This document shows positions 1 through 8,837 of a stretch of 39,550 nt of DNA, piece after piece. Source of the stretch: Chromobacterium alticapitis (GTDB lineage: Bacteria; Pseudomonadota; Gammaproteobacteria; Burkholderiales; Chromobacteriaceae); contig NZ_PQWB01000072.1 in the NCBI RefSeq assembly GCF_002924365.1, positions 1 to 39,550 of the forward strand, written 5' to 3'. A model generated the notes under the pieces. That model was not told where the DNA came from. It ran no database searches and saw nothing but the letters and a program-made list of their open reading frames with translations. The position numbers were made by a program, and so were the translations under genes. Every line of letters begins with the position of its first letter. Position 1 is the first letter of the stretch.

Positions 1-2
1 CC

Positions 3-644
3 GCCGGCCGCTATCCGATGGAGCGCGTCGCCATCAGCGGCGCCGACGAGATCATCGCCGGCCTGCGCCAGGGACGCGGCGTGCTGATCGTCACCGCCCA
101 CATGGGCTGCCTGGAGCTGTGCCGCGCGCTGGCCGACCGCTCGCCCGGCGTGACGGTCAATGTGCTGGTGCATACGCGCCACGCGCGCCGCTTCAATGAC
201 TTGCTAGACCGGCTCAACCCGCAGCAGGCCGTACGCTTGATCGAAGTGACCGAGGTCAACGCCGCCACCGCCGTGCTCTTGCAGGAGAAAATCGCCGCCG
301 GCGAGGTTGTCGCCATCGCCGGCGACCGGGTTCCTGTCCAAGGCGACCGCACCGTCACCGCGCCGTTTCTGGGCGTGGACGCGCCGTTTCCCTGCGGCCC
401 CTATCTGCTGGCCCACCTGCTGCGCTGTCCGCTGTATTTGATGGCCTGCCTGCATGAAGGACAAGGCTACCGGCTCAGTTTCCTGCCGCTGGCCGAGGAA
501 GTGCGCCTGCCGCGCGCTGGCCGCGAGGCGGAGATGGCGCGCCACGCCGCCCGCTTCGCCGACGAGCTGGGCCGGCTGCTGGCCGCCTCGCCCTACGACT
601 GGTTCAACTTTTTCCCGTTTTGGGATCAGAAATCGACATCATGA
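3..644 (+). CDS. Lipid A acyltransferase-like (LPLAT) protein of the aryl polyene cluster, 5' partial
   Basis: The reading frame is open from the first bases of the window, so the N-terminus is missing and no start is assigned. The visible part carries TAHMGCLE, which fits the H-x4-D/E catalytic motif of the LpxL/HtrB lysophospholipid acyltransferase family. Its C-terminal part (PYDWFNFFPFWD) also resembles that family, where it usually reads YxWxxxxF. In aryl polyene (APE) clusters such an enzyme probably attaches acyl chains, or the polyene itself, to a glycolipid anchor at the inner membrane; the exact acceptor is inference. The stop codon overlaps the ATG of the ammonia lyase (ATGA), so the two are translationally coupled. 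An ordinary LpxL is less likely because of this cluster context. Confidence 0.8.
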   Translation, partial: AGRYPMERVAISGADEIIAGLRQGRGVLIVTAHMGCLELCRALADRSPGVTVNVLVHTRHARRFNDLLDRLNPQQAVRLIEVTEVNAATAVLLQEKIAAGEVVAIAGDRVPVQGDRTVTAPFLGVDAPFPCGPYLLAHLLRCPLYLMACLHEGQGYRLSFLPLAEEVRLPRAGREAEMARHAARFADELGRLLAASPYDWFNFFPFWDQKSTS

Positions 645-2182
645 GCAATACGCAAACCGCCGCCGTCGTGTTCGACGGTTCCTGGCTCTGCCTGGCCGAC
701 ATCGCCGCTATCGCCCGCGGCGACAAGCAGGCCGTTCTGTCCGAGCAGCCCGCCTTCCGCCAGCGCATAGACGACGGCAGCCGCTTCATCGACCGCCTGC
801 TGGCCGAGGACGGCGTAGTCTACGGCGTCACCACCGGCTACGGCGACTCCTGCACCGTGGAGATTCCGGCCGAGCTGGTGGCTGAACTGCCGCACCATCT
901 GTACACCTATCACGGCTGCGGCGCCGGCCGCATCCTCGACCCCGAGGAAACCCGCGCCGTGCTGGCGACGCGTCTGGCGTCCTTGTGCCGCGGCGTGTCC
1001 GGCGTCAGCTACGCGCTGCTGGCCCAGCTGGCCGCCTTGCTGCGCCATGACATCCTGCCGCTGATTCCGGCCGAGGGCTCGGTCGGCGCCAGCGGCGATC
1101 TGACCCCGCTGTCCTACGTGGCCGCCGCGCTGTGCGGCGAGCGCGAAGTGCTGTACAAGGGCGAGCGCCTGGCCGCCGCCGACGCGCTGAAGGCCGCCGG
1201 CCTCGCGCCGCTGCGGCTGCGTCCCAAGGAAGGCCTGGCCATCATGAACGGCACCGCCGTGATGACCGCGCTGGCTTGCCTGGCCTGGGAACGCGCTGAC
1301 TACGCCTCCCGCTTGTCCGCTCGGCTGACTGCGATGAATGTGGTGGCGGCCGCCGGCAACGCCCACCACTTCGACGAAGCGCTGTTCGCCGTCAAGCCGC
1401 ATCCGGGCCAACAGCGCGCCGCCGCGCGCATCCGCGCCGACCTGGAAGCGCCGCGCCCCAGCCGCAACGACAGCCGCCTGCAGGACCGCTACTCGCTGCG
1501 CTGCGCGCCGCACGTGATAGGCGTGCTGGAAGACGCGCTGCCCTTCATGCGAGGTCTGATCGAGAACGAGCTGAACAGCGCCAACGACAACCCCATCATC
1601 GACGCCGAAGGCGAGCGCGTCTTGCACGGCGGCCATTTCTACGGCGGCCACATCGCCTTCGCCATGGACGGCCTGAAAAACGCCGTGGCCAATCTGGCCG
1701 ATCTGCTGGACCGCCAGATGGCGCTCTTGGTGGACGCGCGCTACAACCATGGCCTGCCGCGCAACCTCAGCGGCGCGCCGGCCGCGCGCGCGGCCATCAA
1801 TCACGGCCTGAAGGCGCTGCAAATCAGCGTGTCCGCCTGGACCGCCGAGGCGCTGAAGCAGACCATGCCGGCGTCCGTGTTCTCGCGCTCCACCGAATGC
1901 CACAACCAGGACAAGGTCAGCATGGGCACCATCGCCGCCCGCGACGCGCTGCGCGTGCTGGAGCTGACCGAACAAGTCTTGGCCGCCATGCTGATCACCG
2001 CCCGCCAGGGCGTGGAGCTGCGCGGCGAAATCGCCGAGCTATCTCTGAGCCCGGCGCTGGAGCGCATGCAGCGCAACCTGGCCGACCGCATTCCGCGCAT
2101 CGCCGAGGACCGCGCGCTGGACAAGGAGCTGATCGCGCTGATCGCCGCCATCCGCGCCCGCACCTGGAGCCTGTATGACTGA
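641..2182 (+). CDS. Aromatic amino acid ammonia lyase (HAL/PAL/TAL family)
   Basis: This 513-residue protein belongs to the MIO-dependent histidine/phenylalanine/tyrosine ammonia lyases, which release ammonia from an amino acid to give an aryl acrylate. The MIO cofactor triad Ala150-Ser151-Gly152 sits in SVGASGDLTPLS, the catalytic Tyr61 in YGVTTGYG, and NDNPI is present downstream. The selectivity pair, Ser-His in HAL and His-Leu in TAL, reads Tyr90-His91 here, so the substrate is not obvious. In this cluster the likely role is to make a cinnamate or 4-coumarate starter for the polyene; histidine degradation is unlikely since no hut genes are near. The start at 641 is chosen because it overlaps the upstream stop (ATGA); a start at 620 is possible. 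The 3' end overlaps the thioesterase by 8 bases. Confidence 0.9.
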   Translation: MSNTQTAAVVFDGSWLCLADIAAIARGDKQAVLSEQPAFRQRIDDGSRFIDRLLAEDGVVYGVTTGYGDSCTVEIPAELVAELPHHLYTYHGCGAGRILDPEETRAVLATRLASLCRGVSGVSYALLAQLAALLRHDILPLIPAEGSVGASGDLTPLSYVAAALCGEREVLYKGERLAAADALKAAGLAPLRLRPKEGLAIMNGTAVMTALACLAWERADYASRLSARLTAMNVVAAAGNAHHFDEALFAVKPHPGQQRAAARIRADLEAPRPSRNDSRLQDRYSLRCAPHVIGVLEDALPFMRGLIENELNSANDNPIIDAEGERVLHGGHFYGGHIAFAMDGLKNAVANLADLLDRQMALLVDARYNHGLPRNLSGAPAARAAINHGLKALQISVSAWTAEALKQTMPASVFSRSTECHNQDKVSMGTIAARDALRVLELTEQVLAAMLITARQGVELRGEIAELSLSPALERMQRNLADRIPRIAEDRALDKELIALIAAIRARTWSLYD

Positions 2183-2591
2183 GCTGTCCCACCTCATCGA
2201 GCTGGAACCGGCCTTCCACGATCTAGACCCGATGGACGTGGTCTGGCACGGCAACTACGTCAAATACCTGGAAATCGCGCGCTGCGCGCTGCTGGAGCGC
2301 TTCGATTACAACTACCCGCAGATGCGCGACTCCGGCTACGCCTGGCCCATCGTCGACATGCGCCTGAAGTACGTGCAGCCCGTGCACTTCGGCCAGAAAG
2401 TGACGATAGAATCCAGCATCGTCGAGTGGGAAAACCGCCTGAAAATCGATTACCTGATCCGTGACGCCGCAAGCGGCCGCAAGATCAACAAGGCCTACAC
2501 CGTGCAGGTGGCCGTGGACATGGCAAGCCAGGAAATGCTCTACGTCTGCCCGCCGGTGCTGTGGGAAAAACTGGGGGTGCCCGCGCCGTGA
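2175..2591 (+). CDS. 4-hydroxybenzoyl-CoA thioesterase-like hotdog protein (APE cluster)
   Basis: A 138-residue single hotdog domain. The segment DLDPMDVVWHGNYVKYLE matches the 4HBT thioesterase signature, in which an Asp/Glu near the start of the hot-dog helix is catalytic. It probably hydrolyses an acyl-ACP or acyl-CoA thioester, either to release the finished polyene or to edit wrong starters. The APE clusters of Enterobacterales carry a thioesterase (ApeK) at the same place, before the LolA-like gene. The gene overlaps the ammonia lyase by 8 bases, and its stop overlaps the GTG start of the next gene. Confidence 0.88.
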   Translation: MTELSHLIELEPAFHDLDPMDVVWHGNYVKYLEIARCALLERFDYNYPQMRDSGYAWPIVDMRLKYVQPVHFGQKVTIESSIVEWENRLKIDYLIRDAASGRKINKAYTVQVAVDMASQEMLYVCPPVLWEKLGVPAP

Positions 2592-3193
2592 AAAAACTGA
2601 TCGCCTCCGCCTGCCTCGCCTTGCTGCCCTTGGCTGCCGGCGCGGCCGACTTGTCCGCCGCCATCGCCAAGCAACTGGCCCAGCCGCCGGTCTTGCGCGG
2701 GACATTCGAGCAAACCAAGCAAGTGGCCGGCTTCGCCAAGCCGCTGCGCTCGCGCGGCAGTTTTCTGGTGTCGCGCGACAAGGGCGTGCTGTGGGACACC
2801 CGCGAACCGTTCGCCAGCAAGCTGCGGCTGACCCGCGGCGAGATCGTCGCCACCCAGAACGGCGCGGTGTCCTTCCAGCTCAGCGCCGCCAAGGAGCCGA
2901 CGGTGCGCATGATCAACGAACTGATGTTCTCCTTGCTGGGAGGCAACCTGAAGACCCTGGACGGCTATTTCAGCATCGCCGGCAAGCTGGACGGCAAGGG
3001 CTGGCAGCTGACCCTGACGCCCAAGCAGGCCGCGCTGGGCAAGGTGATGCGCAAGATCGAGCTGAGCGGCGACCAATACGTGCGCGGCATACGCATGGAT
3101 GAGAGCAACGGCGACGCCACCAGCATCGTCTTCAGCCAGCAGAACGCCATGCCCAAAACGCTGAGCAAGGACGAAGAGGCGCGCTTTGACTGA
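2588..3193 (+). CDS. LolA-like periplasmic outer membrane lipoprotein carrier (APE cluster)
   Basis: This 201-residue secreted protein begins with a Sec signal peptide (VKKLIASACLALLPLAAGAA) cleaved near residue 20. The mature part resembles LolA/DUF-type carriers: a short amphipathic start, then a run of beta-rich segments including RGTFEQTKQVAGF and FLVSRDKGVLWDT, as in LolA (GxFxQ and GxxWxxxxP patterns). In APE clusters it is thought to carry the hydrophobic polyene or its lipid across the periplasm. The start is GTG at 2588, which overlaps the preceding TGA (GTGA) and places the signal peptide right at the N-terminus; an ATG at 2561 would add an odd nine-residue leader. Its end overlaps the exporter by 8 bases. 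Confidence 0.85.
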   Translation: MKKLIASACLALLPLAAGAADLSAAIAKQLAQPPVLRGTFEQTKQVAGFAKPLRSRGSFLVSRDKGVLWDTREPFASKLRLTRGEIVATQNGAVSFQLSAAKEPTVRMINELMFSLLGGNLKTLDGYFSIAGKLDGKGWQLTLTPKQAALGKVMRKIELSGDQYVRGIRMDESNGDATSIVFSQQNAMPKTLSKDEEARFD

Positions 3194-5516
3194 GATTCGC
3201 GGACCTTCGCGCGCGCAGCGCTGGCTGGCCGCCGGCTGGCTGGCGCTGCTGCTGCTCGTGGCCGGCCATAACGGCTGGCTGTGGCTGGGCGGCGGCGCGC
3301 GGCTGGAAACCGACATCCTGGCCATGCTGCCGCAAAACCGCCAGGATGCGGCCGCGCAAGACGCCACGCGCCAACTGGCGGACTCCGCCTCGCGCCGCGT
3401 GGTGGTGCTGCTGGGCGCGCGCGACTGGTCCGACGCCCGCCGCGCCGCCGACGCCTACGTCGACGCCATCCGCGCGTCCGGCCAAGCGCTGGCGCCGCGC
3501 TACCGCGTCAGCCAGCGAGAGAGCGATGGCTGGCTGGGCTTCTACGTCGCCTATCGCTCGCAATTGCTCGGCGACGATGCCCGCCGCCGGCTGACGGACG
3601 CTTCCGCGCCGGCCTTGGCCGAGCAAGCCGTGGCTTCGCTCTTCCAACCGGTAGGCATGCCGAGATTGGGCCGCTGGCAGGACGATCCCTTGAATCTGTA
3701 TGGCCAATGGCTGGGCGAGCGCGCCGCGCAAAGCCGGGTGCGCGTGCGCGACGACCGCCTGTCGCTAGCCGACGGCGACACCCAATACGCGCTGGTGATG
3801 CTGGAGCAGCAAGGCCCGGCGTTCTCCGTCGCCGCGCAGCGCGCCATGCTGCCGGCGCTGGCCAAGGCTGCCGAAGCCGCGCGCCGCGCCGCGCCGCAAA
3901 TCCAGCTGATACAAGCCGGCGTGCCGCTGTTCGCCGCCGCCGCCGCCAGCCAGGCCGAGCGCGAGGTCCACACCATAGGCCTGGGCTCCTTGCTGGGCAT
4001 CTTGCTGCTGACCGTGCTGGCTTTCAGCGGCGTGCGGCCGCGCGTGCTGGTGACGCTGTCCATCGCCGCCGGCCTGGCCTGCGCCGTGTCGCTGACCACG
4101 CTGCTGTTCGGCAAGCTGCACCTGATCACCTTGGTGTTCGGCGCCAGCCTGATAGGCGTGGCCGAAAACTACGGCAACAATTACTACGCCTACCGCCTGG
4201 GCAAGCCGGCCGGCGAGCGCTGGGCCATGCTGCGCGGCCAGCGCGCCACCATGTGGCTGGCTTTCGCCACCACCGCCATAGGCTACGCGCTGCTGGCGCT
4301 GGCGCCGTTTCCCGGCCTGCGCCAGATGGCGGTGTTTTCCGTGACCGGACTGTTCTGCGCCTTCGTCACCGTATTGTGCGGCCTGCCCTTCGCCGACCGC
4401 GGCGACATGCCGTACAACCGCTTCTCCCGCGCCCTGGGCGGCTGGCGGCTAGCCTGGCCGCGCTGGGGCCGCAATCGCTTCAGCCTGGCCTTCGCCCTGG
4501 CCGCCCTCGCGATCTGCCTGGCCGGCTTCGCCCAATTGCGCGCCAACGACGACGTGCGCGCGCTGCAAAACGCGCCGCGCCAGTTGCTGGACGACCAGCG
4601 CCGCGTGGGCGAGTTGATGCAAATCGCCGGGCCCGGCCAGTTTTTCCTGGTGACGGGCAGCAGTCCGGAACAGGTTTTGCAGCGCGAAGAAGCGCTGAAG
4701 TCGCGGCTGGCGCCGCTGATCGCGGCCGGCAAGCTGGCCGGCGTGCAGGCTGTGTCGGACTGGGCGCCGTCCATCGCGCGCCAGCAAGCCGACCATCAAC
4801 TGCTGCAGCGCGTGGTTTACGCGCCGGGCGGCGTGCTGGAGCAGGCCGCCGCCAAACTGGGCCAGCCGCTGCGCGCCGCTCCCCTGCCCGCCCTGCGTCC
4901 GCTGAGCCTGGACGCCTGGCTGGCCGCGCCGGTGTCCGAGCCGCTGCGCGCGCAATGGCTCGGCCGCTTCGGCGACGGCTATGCCAGCGTGGTGATGCTG
5001 CGCGGCCTGGCCGGCCCATCCATGCTGCCCTTGCTGGCCCAGGCGGCCCAGCCCGCCGCCGGCGTGCGCTTCATCGACAAGGTGGGCGAAATCTCCGGCC
5101 TGATGCGGCATTACCGCCAGTTGATGAGCTGGGTGATCGCCGCCAGCTATCTGCTGGTCCTGGCCATGCTGTGGCGGCGCTTCGGCCGCCGCGCCTGGCG
5201 CGCGCTGCTCCCCACACTGATTTCCAGTTTGCTGACGGTGGCCCTGCTGTCCTTGTTCGGCCAGCCCATCCAGCTATTCACCGTGCTCGCCCTGCTGCTG
5301 ATCCTGGGCATGGGCGTCGATTACGGCGTGTTCCTGCTGGCCGACGACGACCCGCGCGCCTTCCTGTCCGTGACGCTGGCCGCCGCCGGCACTCTGCTGG
5401 CCTTCGGCCTGCTGGCGCTGTCGTCCACGCCGGCGTTGGCCGCCTTCGGCCTGACCATGTTGCTGGGCATCAGCCTGTGTTGGCTGATCAACCCGCTGTT
5501 TACCCCCAAAACCTAG
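3186..5516 (+). CDS. RND/MMPL-family exporter (APE cluster)
   Basis: A 776-residue inner membrane protein with the MMPL/RND layout: one N-terminal membrane helix (residues about 12-35), a large periplasmic loop, about five helices (about 265-430), a second periplasmic loop, and a C-terminal helix block (about 650-770). GMGVDYGVF near residue 712 matches the GxxxDYG motif of proton-driven MMPL proteins. It belongs to the predicted exporters found in APE and xanthomonadin clusters and likely moves the polyene lipid out of the inner membrane toward the LolA-like carrier. The start is taken as TTG at 3186, with GAAGAGG just upstream and an 8-base overlap with the previous gene; no ATG in frame lies close by. 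Confidence 0.88.
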   Translation: MTEIRGPSRAQRWLAAGWLALLLLVAGHNGWLWLGGGARLETDILAMLPQNRQDAAAQDATRQLADSASRRVVVLLGARDWSDARRAADAYVDAIRASGQALAPRYRVSQRESDGWLGFYVAYRSQLLGDDARRRLTDASAPALAEQAVASLFQPVGMPRLGRWQDDPLNLYGQWLGERAAQSRVRVRDDRLSLADGDTQYALVMLEQQGPAFSVAAQRAMLPALAKAAEAARRAAPQIQLIQAGVPLFAAAAASQAEREVHTIGLGSLLGILLLTVLAFSGVRPRVLVTLSIAAGLACAVSLTTLLFGKLHLITLVFGASLIGVAENYGNNYYAYRLGKPAGERWAMLRGQRATMWLAFATTAIGYALLALAPFPGLRQMAVFSVTGLFCAFVTVLCGLPFADRGDMPYNRFSRALGGWRLAWPRWGRNRFSLAFALAALAICLAGFAQLRANDDVRALQNAPRQLLDDQRRVGELMQIAGPGQFFLVTGSSPEQVLQREEALKSRLAPLIAAGKLAGVQAVSDWAPSIARQQADHQLLQRVVYAPGGVLEQAAAKLGQPLRAAPLPALRPLSLDAWLAAPVSEPLRAQWLGRFGDGYASVVMLRGLAGPSMLPLLAQAAQPAAGVRFIDKVGEISGLMRHYRQLMSWVIAASYLLVLAMLWRRFGRRAWRALLPTLISSLLTVALLSLFGQPIQLFTVLALLLILGMGVDYGVFLLADDDPRAFLSVTLAAAGTLLAFGLLALSSTPALAAFGLTMLLGISLCWLINPLFTPKT

Positions 5517-5535
5517 AACAAGAAACGAAGAGACT

Positions 5536-6633
5536 ATGGAAACCGGCTCTCAAGCCTTGCTGAACAAACGCTTCTCGCCCGCTCGCCAATCCGCGATGGA
5601 CGCGCGCTTCGAAGCGCAGAAAATCGCCTTCGGCCCCGTGGTATTCCAATGCGTGCGCATCGCCTGGAAGCGGGGCATCCTGCAACGGCTGGCCGAAACC
5701 GGCGAGCGCGGCCTGAGCGTGGACGAGCTGGCAGTCGAGGGCAAGCTCAGCCGCTACGCGCTGAACCTGCTGCTGGAAACCTGCCTGTCCGCCGGCGTGG
5801 TGGAATTGCGCGAGGGCCGCTACGCGCTGGACAAGACCGGCTACTGCTTGTTGTCCGACGCCATCGCCCAGATCAATTTCGACTTCATCCACGACGTGTG
5901 CTACCAGGGTCTGTTCGCGCTGGAGCGCTCGCTGGACGAGGAAAAACCGCATGGCCTGGCCGCGCTGGGTCCTTGGGACACGCTGTACCAGGGCCTGGCC
6001 GCCATGCAGGAACCCGCCCGCAGCAGTTGGCTGAGTTTCGATCACTATTACTCCGACACGTCCTTCCCGGAAATCCTGCCCGACGTGTTCGCCCGCCGTC
6101 CGCGCAAGCTGATGGACATCGGCGCCAACACCGGCAAGTTCACCTTGGCCGCGCTGGCTTACGATGCCGAAGTGGAAATGCATCTGCTGGACCTGCCGGG
6201 CCAGCTGGCGGTGATAGAAAAGACCCTGGCCGAAAAAGGCCTGTCTCATCGCGCCCAATTGCACCCCACCGACATGCTGAACCCGGCGCTGGACTTCCCG
6301 GCCGGCATGGACGTGATCTGGATGAGCCAGTTCCTGTCCTGCTTCAGCGAGGAGGTCATCGCCAGCATTCTGCGCCGCGCCGCCGCCGCGCTGGCCGAAG
6401 GCGGCCAGGTAATGATCCTGGACACGCTGTGGGACCGCCAGAAGTACGACATCGCCGCCTACTGCCTGATCAACACCTCGCCCTACTTCACAGCCATGGC
6501 CAGCGGCAACAGCAAGATCTACCGCGCCGACGACTACATCCGCCTGTGCCGCGAGGCCGGGCTGGCGCTGGCGGCTGAGCGCGATGGCATAGGCTATTGC
6601 CACTCCCTGTTGCAGTTTGAACGCAAGGCCTGA
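5536..6633 (+). CDS. SAM-dependent O-methyltransferase, AdoMet_MTase family 2 type (APE cluster)
   Basis: A 365-residue protein with the two-domain form of caffeate-type O-methyltransferases. Residues about 35-110 form a winged-helix dimerisation domain (ending LELREGRYAL-like in the sequence VVELREGRYAL). The Rossmann fold follows, with the SAM-binding motif DIGANTGKF near residue 195 and an acidic LLDLP strand end. It probably methylates a hydroxyl on the aryl head group of the polyene, as is known for some APE pigments; which position is not readable from sequence. It starts 19 bases after the exporter, with GAAGAG upstream of the ATG, and the lipoprotein gene follows one base after its stop. 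Confidence 0.87.
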   Translation: METGSQALLNKRFSPARQSAMDARFEAQKIAFGPVVFQCVRIAWKRGILQRLAETGERGLSVDELAVEGKLSRYALNLLLETCLSAGVVELREGRYALDKTGYCLLSDAIAQINFDFIHDVCYQGLFALERSLDEEKPHGLAALGPWDTLYQGLAAMQEPARSSWLSFDHYYSDTSFPEILPDVFARRPRKLMDIGANTGKFTLAALAYDAEVEMHLLDLPGQLAVIEKTLAEKGLSHRAQLHPTDMLNPALDFPAGMDVIWMSQFLSCFSEEVIASILRRAAAALAEGGQVMILDTLWDRQKYDIAAYCLINTSPYFTAMASGNSKIYRADDYIRLCREAGLALAAERDGIGYCHSLLQFERKA

Positions 6634-6634
6634 C

Positions 6635-7189
6635 ATGCGCCGTCTGCCTCCCCTTGTCTTCGCCCTGCTGCTGGCGGCCTGCCAAAGCGCGCCGCCGCGC
6701 TCGGCCCTGCCCGCCATCGCGCTGCCACCCGCCAGCCTGGGCGCGGAGCTGAGCCTGGCCCAGCGCCTGAGCGCCGGGCCTCTGGACGCGCGCAACGGCC
6801 ATCCCTCGCCGCCGCTGGATGTGCAGCTGGAAGTGGCCGCTGGCTCGCTGCGGCTGGCCGGCCTGGCGCTGGGCCAGCGCATCCTGACCCTGGGCTGGGA
6901 CGGCAAAGCGCTGCAAAGCCAGCGCAGCCCCCTGCTGCCGGCCAGTGTGGACGAGGCGCGCATCGTGCGCGACATCCAGCTGGCCTACTGGCCGCTGCCG
7001 GCTCTGCGCGCCGCCTTGCCCGTAGGCTGGACGCTGGATGAGGAAAGCGGCGCGCGCGTGCTGCGCCAGAACGGCGAGGAGGCGCTGCGCGTGGCAAACC
7101 AGACCAGCCCGCCCTGGCTGGGACATAGCGAATTGACCAACCGGCGCGAAGGCTATCGCCTGAGCATAGACTCCGCGCCGCTTCAGTAA
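6635..7189 (+). CDS. DUF3261 family outer membrane lipoprotein (APE cluster)
   Basis: A 184-residue protein with a lipoprotein signal: a short basic start, a hydrophobic stretch and the lipobox LAAC, with Cys16 as the lipidated residue. The mature part has no catalytic motif that I recognise; it resembles DUF3261 proteins found beside the LolA-like protein and exporter in APE clusters (ApeN position). Together these suggest an LolB-like acceptor role at the outer membrane, which is inference. The start at 6635 (ATG one base after the upstream stop) is preferred over a TTG at 6617. The stop and the next ATG share one base (TAATG). Confidence 0.8.
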   Translation: MRRLPPLVFALLLAACQSAPPRSALPAIALPPASLGAELSLAQRLSAGPLDARNGHPSPPLDVQLEVAAGSLRLAGLALGQRILTLGWDGKALQSQRSPLLPASVDEARIVRDIQLAYWPLPALRAALPVGWTLDEESGARVLRQNGEEALRVANQTSPPWLGHSELTNRREGYRLSIDSAPLQ

Positions 7190-8382
7190 TGCATACCATG
7201 AACGACGTTTATCTGAACCATCTGGGCGTGCTGTGCGCCGCCGGCCGCGGCCACGCCGCGCTGCGCGAGGCCATGCGGCGGCCCTTCCCGCCGGACCTGC
7301 GGACTAAGCTGGCGCTGCCGGGCGGCCGCGACTATCCGACGGCGCCGGTAAGCGCGCCGCTGCCCGACACCGGCCATCTGCCCTTGCCGCTGCAGAGCCG
7401 CAACAACGCCTTGTTGCTGGCCGCGCTGGAAGATATCCGCCCGCAGGTGGACGCCGCCATCGCCCGCTACGGCGCGGGGCGGGTAGCCGTCGTGCTGGGC
7501 ACCAGCACCTCAGGCGTGGGCGAGAGCGAAAACGCCTTCCTGGCCCGAGGCGAAGCCGGCGTTTTCCCGGCCGATTTCCATCCGAATCAGCAGGAGCTGG
7601 GTTCGCCGGCCTTGCTGCTGCGCGAAACGCTGGGTCTGGCCGGCCCCGCGCTGGTGATTTCCACCGCCTGCTCCTCCAGCGCCAAGGCCCTGGCCAGCGC
7701 GGCGCGGCTGCTGAAAAGCGGCCAATGCGACGCGGCGATCGCCGGCGGCGCGGATTCGCTATGCCGCTTCACCGTGGGCGGCTTCGTCGCGCTGGATTCG
7801 GTGGGCTCGAACGGCTGCAACTCCATGAGCCGCAACCGCGACGGCATTCACGTCGGCGAGGCCGCCGCGCTGTTTTTGCTGAGCCGCGAGCCTGGTCCGG
7901 TCAAGCTGACAGGCTGGGGCGAAACGGCGGACGCCCATCATATTTCCGCGCCGGAGCCCAGCGGCCGCGGCGCGCTGGCGGCGATGCGCCAGGCGCTGGA
8001 ACGCGCCGGTCTCGCGCCGGCCGACATCGACTACATCAATCTGCACGGCACCGCTACGCAGCAAAACGACGCGATGGAAAGCCTGGCTGTCAGCCAGCTG
8101 TTCGGCGCGGCCGCGCCTGCCAGCTCCACCAAGGGCCTGACCGGCCATACCCTGGGCGCGGCCGGCGCGCTGGAAGCCGCCATCTGCTGGCTGACGCTGC
8201 AGGACAATTCGCAAGGCCTGCTGCCCATCCACCAATGGGACGGCGAGGCCGACCCCGAGCTGCCCGCGCTGAACCTGGTCGAAGCCGGGCAGGCTTTGGG
8301 CCGCCCGCCGCGCCGCGCGCTGAGCAATTCTTTCGCCTTCGGCGGCAGCAATGCCAGCCTCATCCTGGAGGCCGCGCCATGA
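7189..8382 (+). CDS. apeO: 3-oxoacyl-ACP synthase (ketosynthase), ApeO-type
   Basis: A 397-residue ketosynthase of the FabF type. The Cys-His-His triad is complete: Cys161 in STACSSSAKAL, His in NLHGTATQQND and His in STKGLTGHTLGAAGA, with the Lys before the last motif. Because the Cys is present this is a true ketosynthase and not a chain-length factor. By its place before dehydratase, ketoreductase and a second ketosynthase it corresponds to ApeO, which in the studied Xenorhabdus system works as a heterodimer with ApeC; the ApeC partner is not in this window. The first ATG (TAATG overlap) is used; an ATG nine bases later is equally possible. The stop overlaps the next start (ATGA). Confidence 0.92.
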   Translation: MHTMNDVYLNHLGVLCAAGRGHAALREAMRRPFPPDLRTKLALPGGRDYPTAPVSAPLPDTGHLPLPLQSRNNALLLAALEDIRPQVDAAIARYGAGRVAVVLGTSTSGVGESENAFLARGEAGVFPADFHPNQQELGSPALLLRETLGLAGPALVISTACSSSAKALASAARLLKSGQCDAAIAGGADSLCRFTVGGFVALDSVGSNGCNSMSRNRDGIHVGEAAALFLLSREPGPVKLTGWGETADAHHISAPEPSGRGALAAMRQALERAGLAPADIDYINLHGTATQQNDAMESLAVSQLFGAAAPASSTKGLTGHTLGAAGALEAAICWLTLQDNSQGLLPIHQWDGEADPELPALNLVEAGQALGRPPRRALSNSFAFGGSNASLILEAAP

Positions 8383-8837
8383 GCGAAGCATTGCCGGACA
8401 TCGAATTCCTGGTTCCGCACGCCAGCGACATGTCGCTGCTGGACCGCGTGCTGGCGGCCGACGACGCAAGCCTGCTGGCTGAGGTCACCCCGCGGGCTGG
8501 CCAGCTGTTTTGCCGCGATGGAGAAATCGGCAGCTGGGTGGGCATCGAATACATGGCCCAGGCCATCGCCGCCTGGGCCGGCCTGCGCGCGCGCCAGCGC
8601 GGCGAAGCGCCCAAGGTGGGTTTCCTGCTGGGCAGCCGGCGCTATCAGACCGAGGTGCCGGCCTTCGCCCTGAATGCGCCGCTGCGCGTCCGCATCGAGC
8701 TGCAGTTCCTGGCCGACAACGGCCTGGGCCAGTTCGAGTGCCGCATAGACAGCGCCGAGCGCTGCCTCGCCACCGCGCAGCTGAAGGTCTTCGAGCCTTC
8801 CGACACCGGACAATTCATCGAGGAATCCATGCAATGA
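8379..8837 (+). CDS. apeP: Beta-hydroxyacyl-ACP dehydratase (hotdog), ApeP-type
   Basis: A 152-residue hotdog protein. PHASDMSLLDRV near residue 13 matches the PHxxxxLLLDRV catalytic His region of FabA/FabZ dehydratases, and WVGIEYMAQAIAAW is the helix that carries the second catalytic acid. The enzyme removes water from the beta-hydroxyacyl-ACP formed by the ketoreductase to give the conjugated double bond. In the characterised APE system two dehydratases (ApeI and ApeP) pair; a second one is not in this window and may lie upstream. Both ends overlap neighbours by four bases (ATGA), so the four PKS genes form one tightly coupled block. Confidence 0.88.
   Translation: MSEALPDIEFLVPHASDMSLLDRVLAADDASLLAEVTPRAGQLFCRDGEIGSWVGIEYMAQAIAAWAGLRARQRGEAPKVGFLLGSRRYQTEVPAFALNAPLRVRIELQFLADNGLGQFECRIDSAERCLATAQLKVFEPSDTGQFIEESMQ

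Noticed and set aside
626-1975. Long open frame on the minus strand (449 codons) across the ammonia lyase
   Set aside because: It is the antisense of a gene with a complete MIO lyase signature; its translation is low-complexity and shows no known domain. Long antisense frames are common in GC-rich DNA.
3281-5563. Plus-strand frame of 760 codons in another phase over the exporter
   Set aside because: It is Arg/Ala-rich with no membrane pattern; the exporter frame has helices and the MMPL motif.
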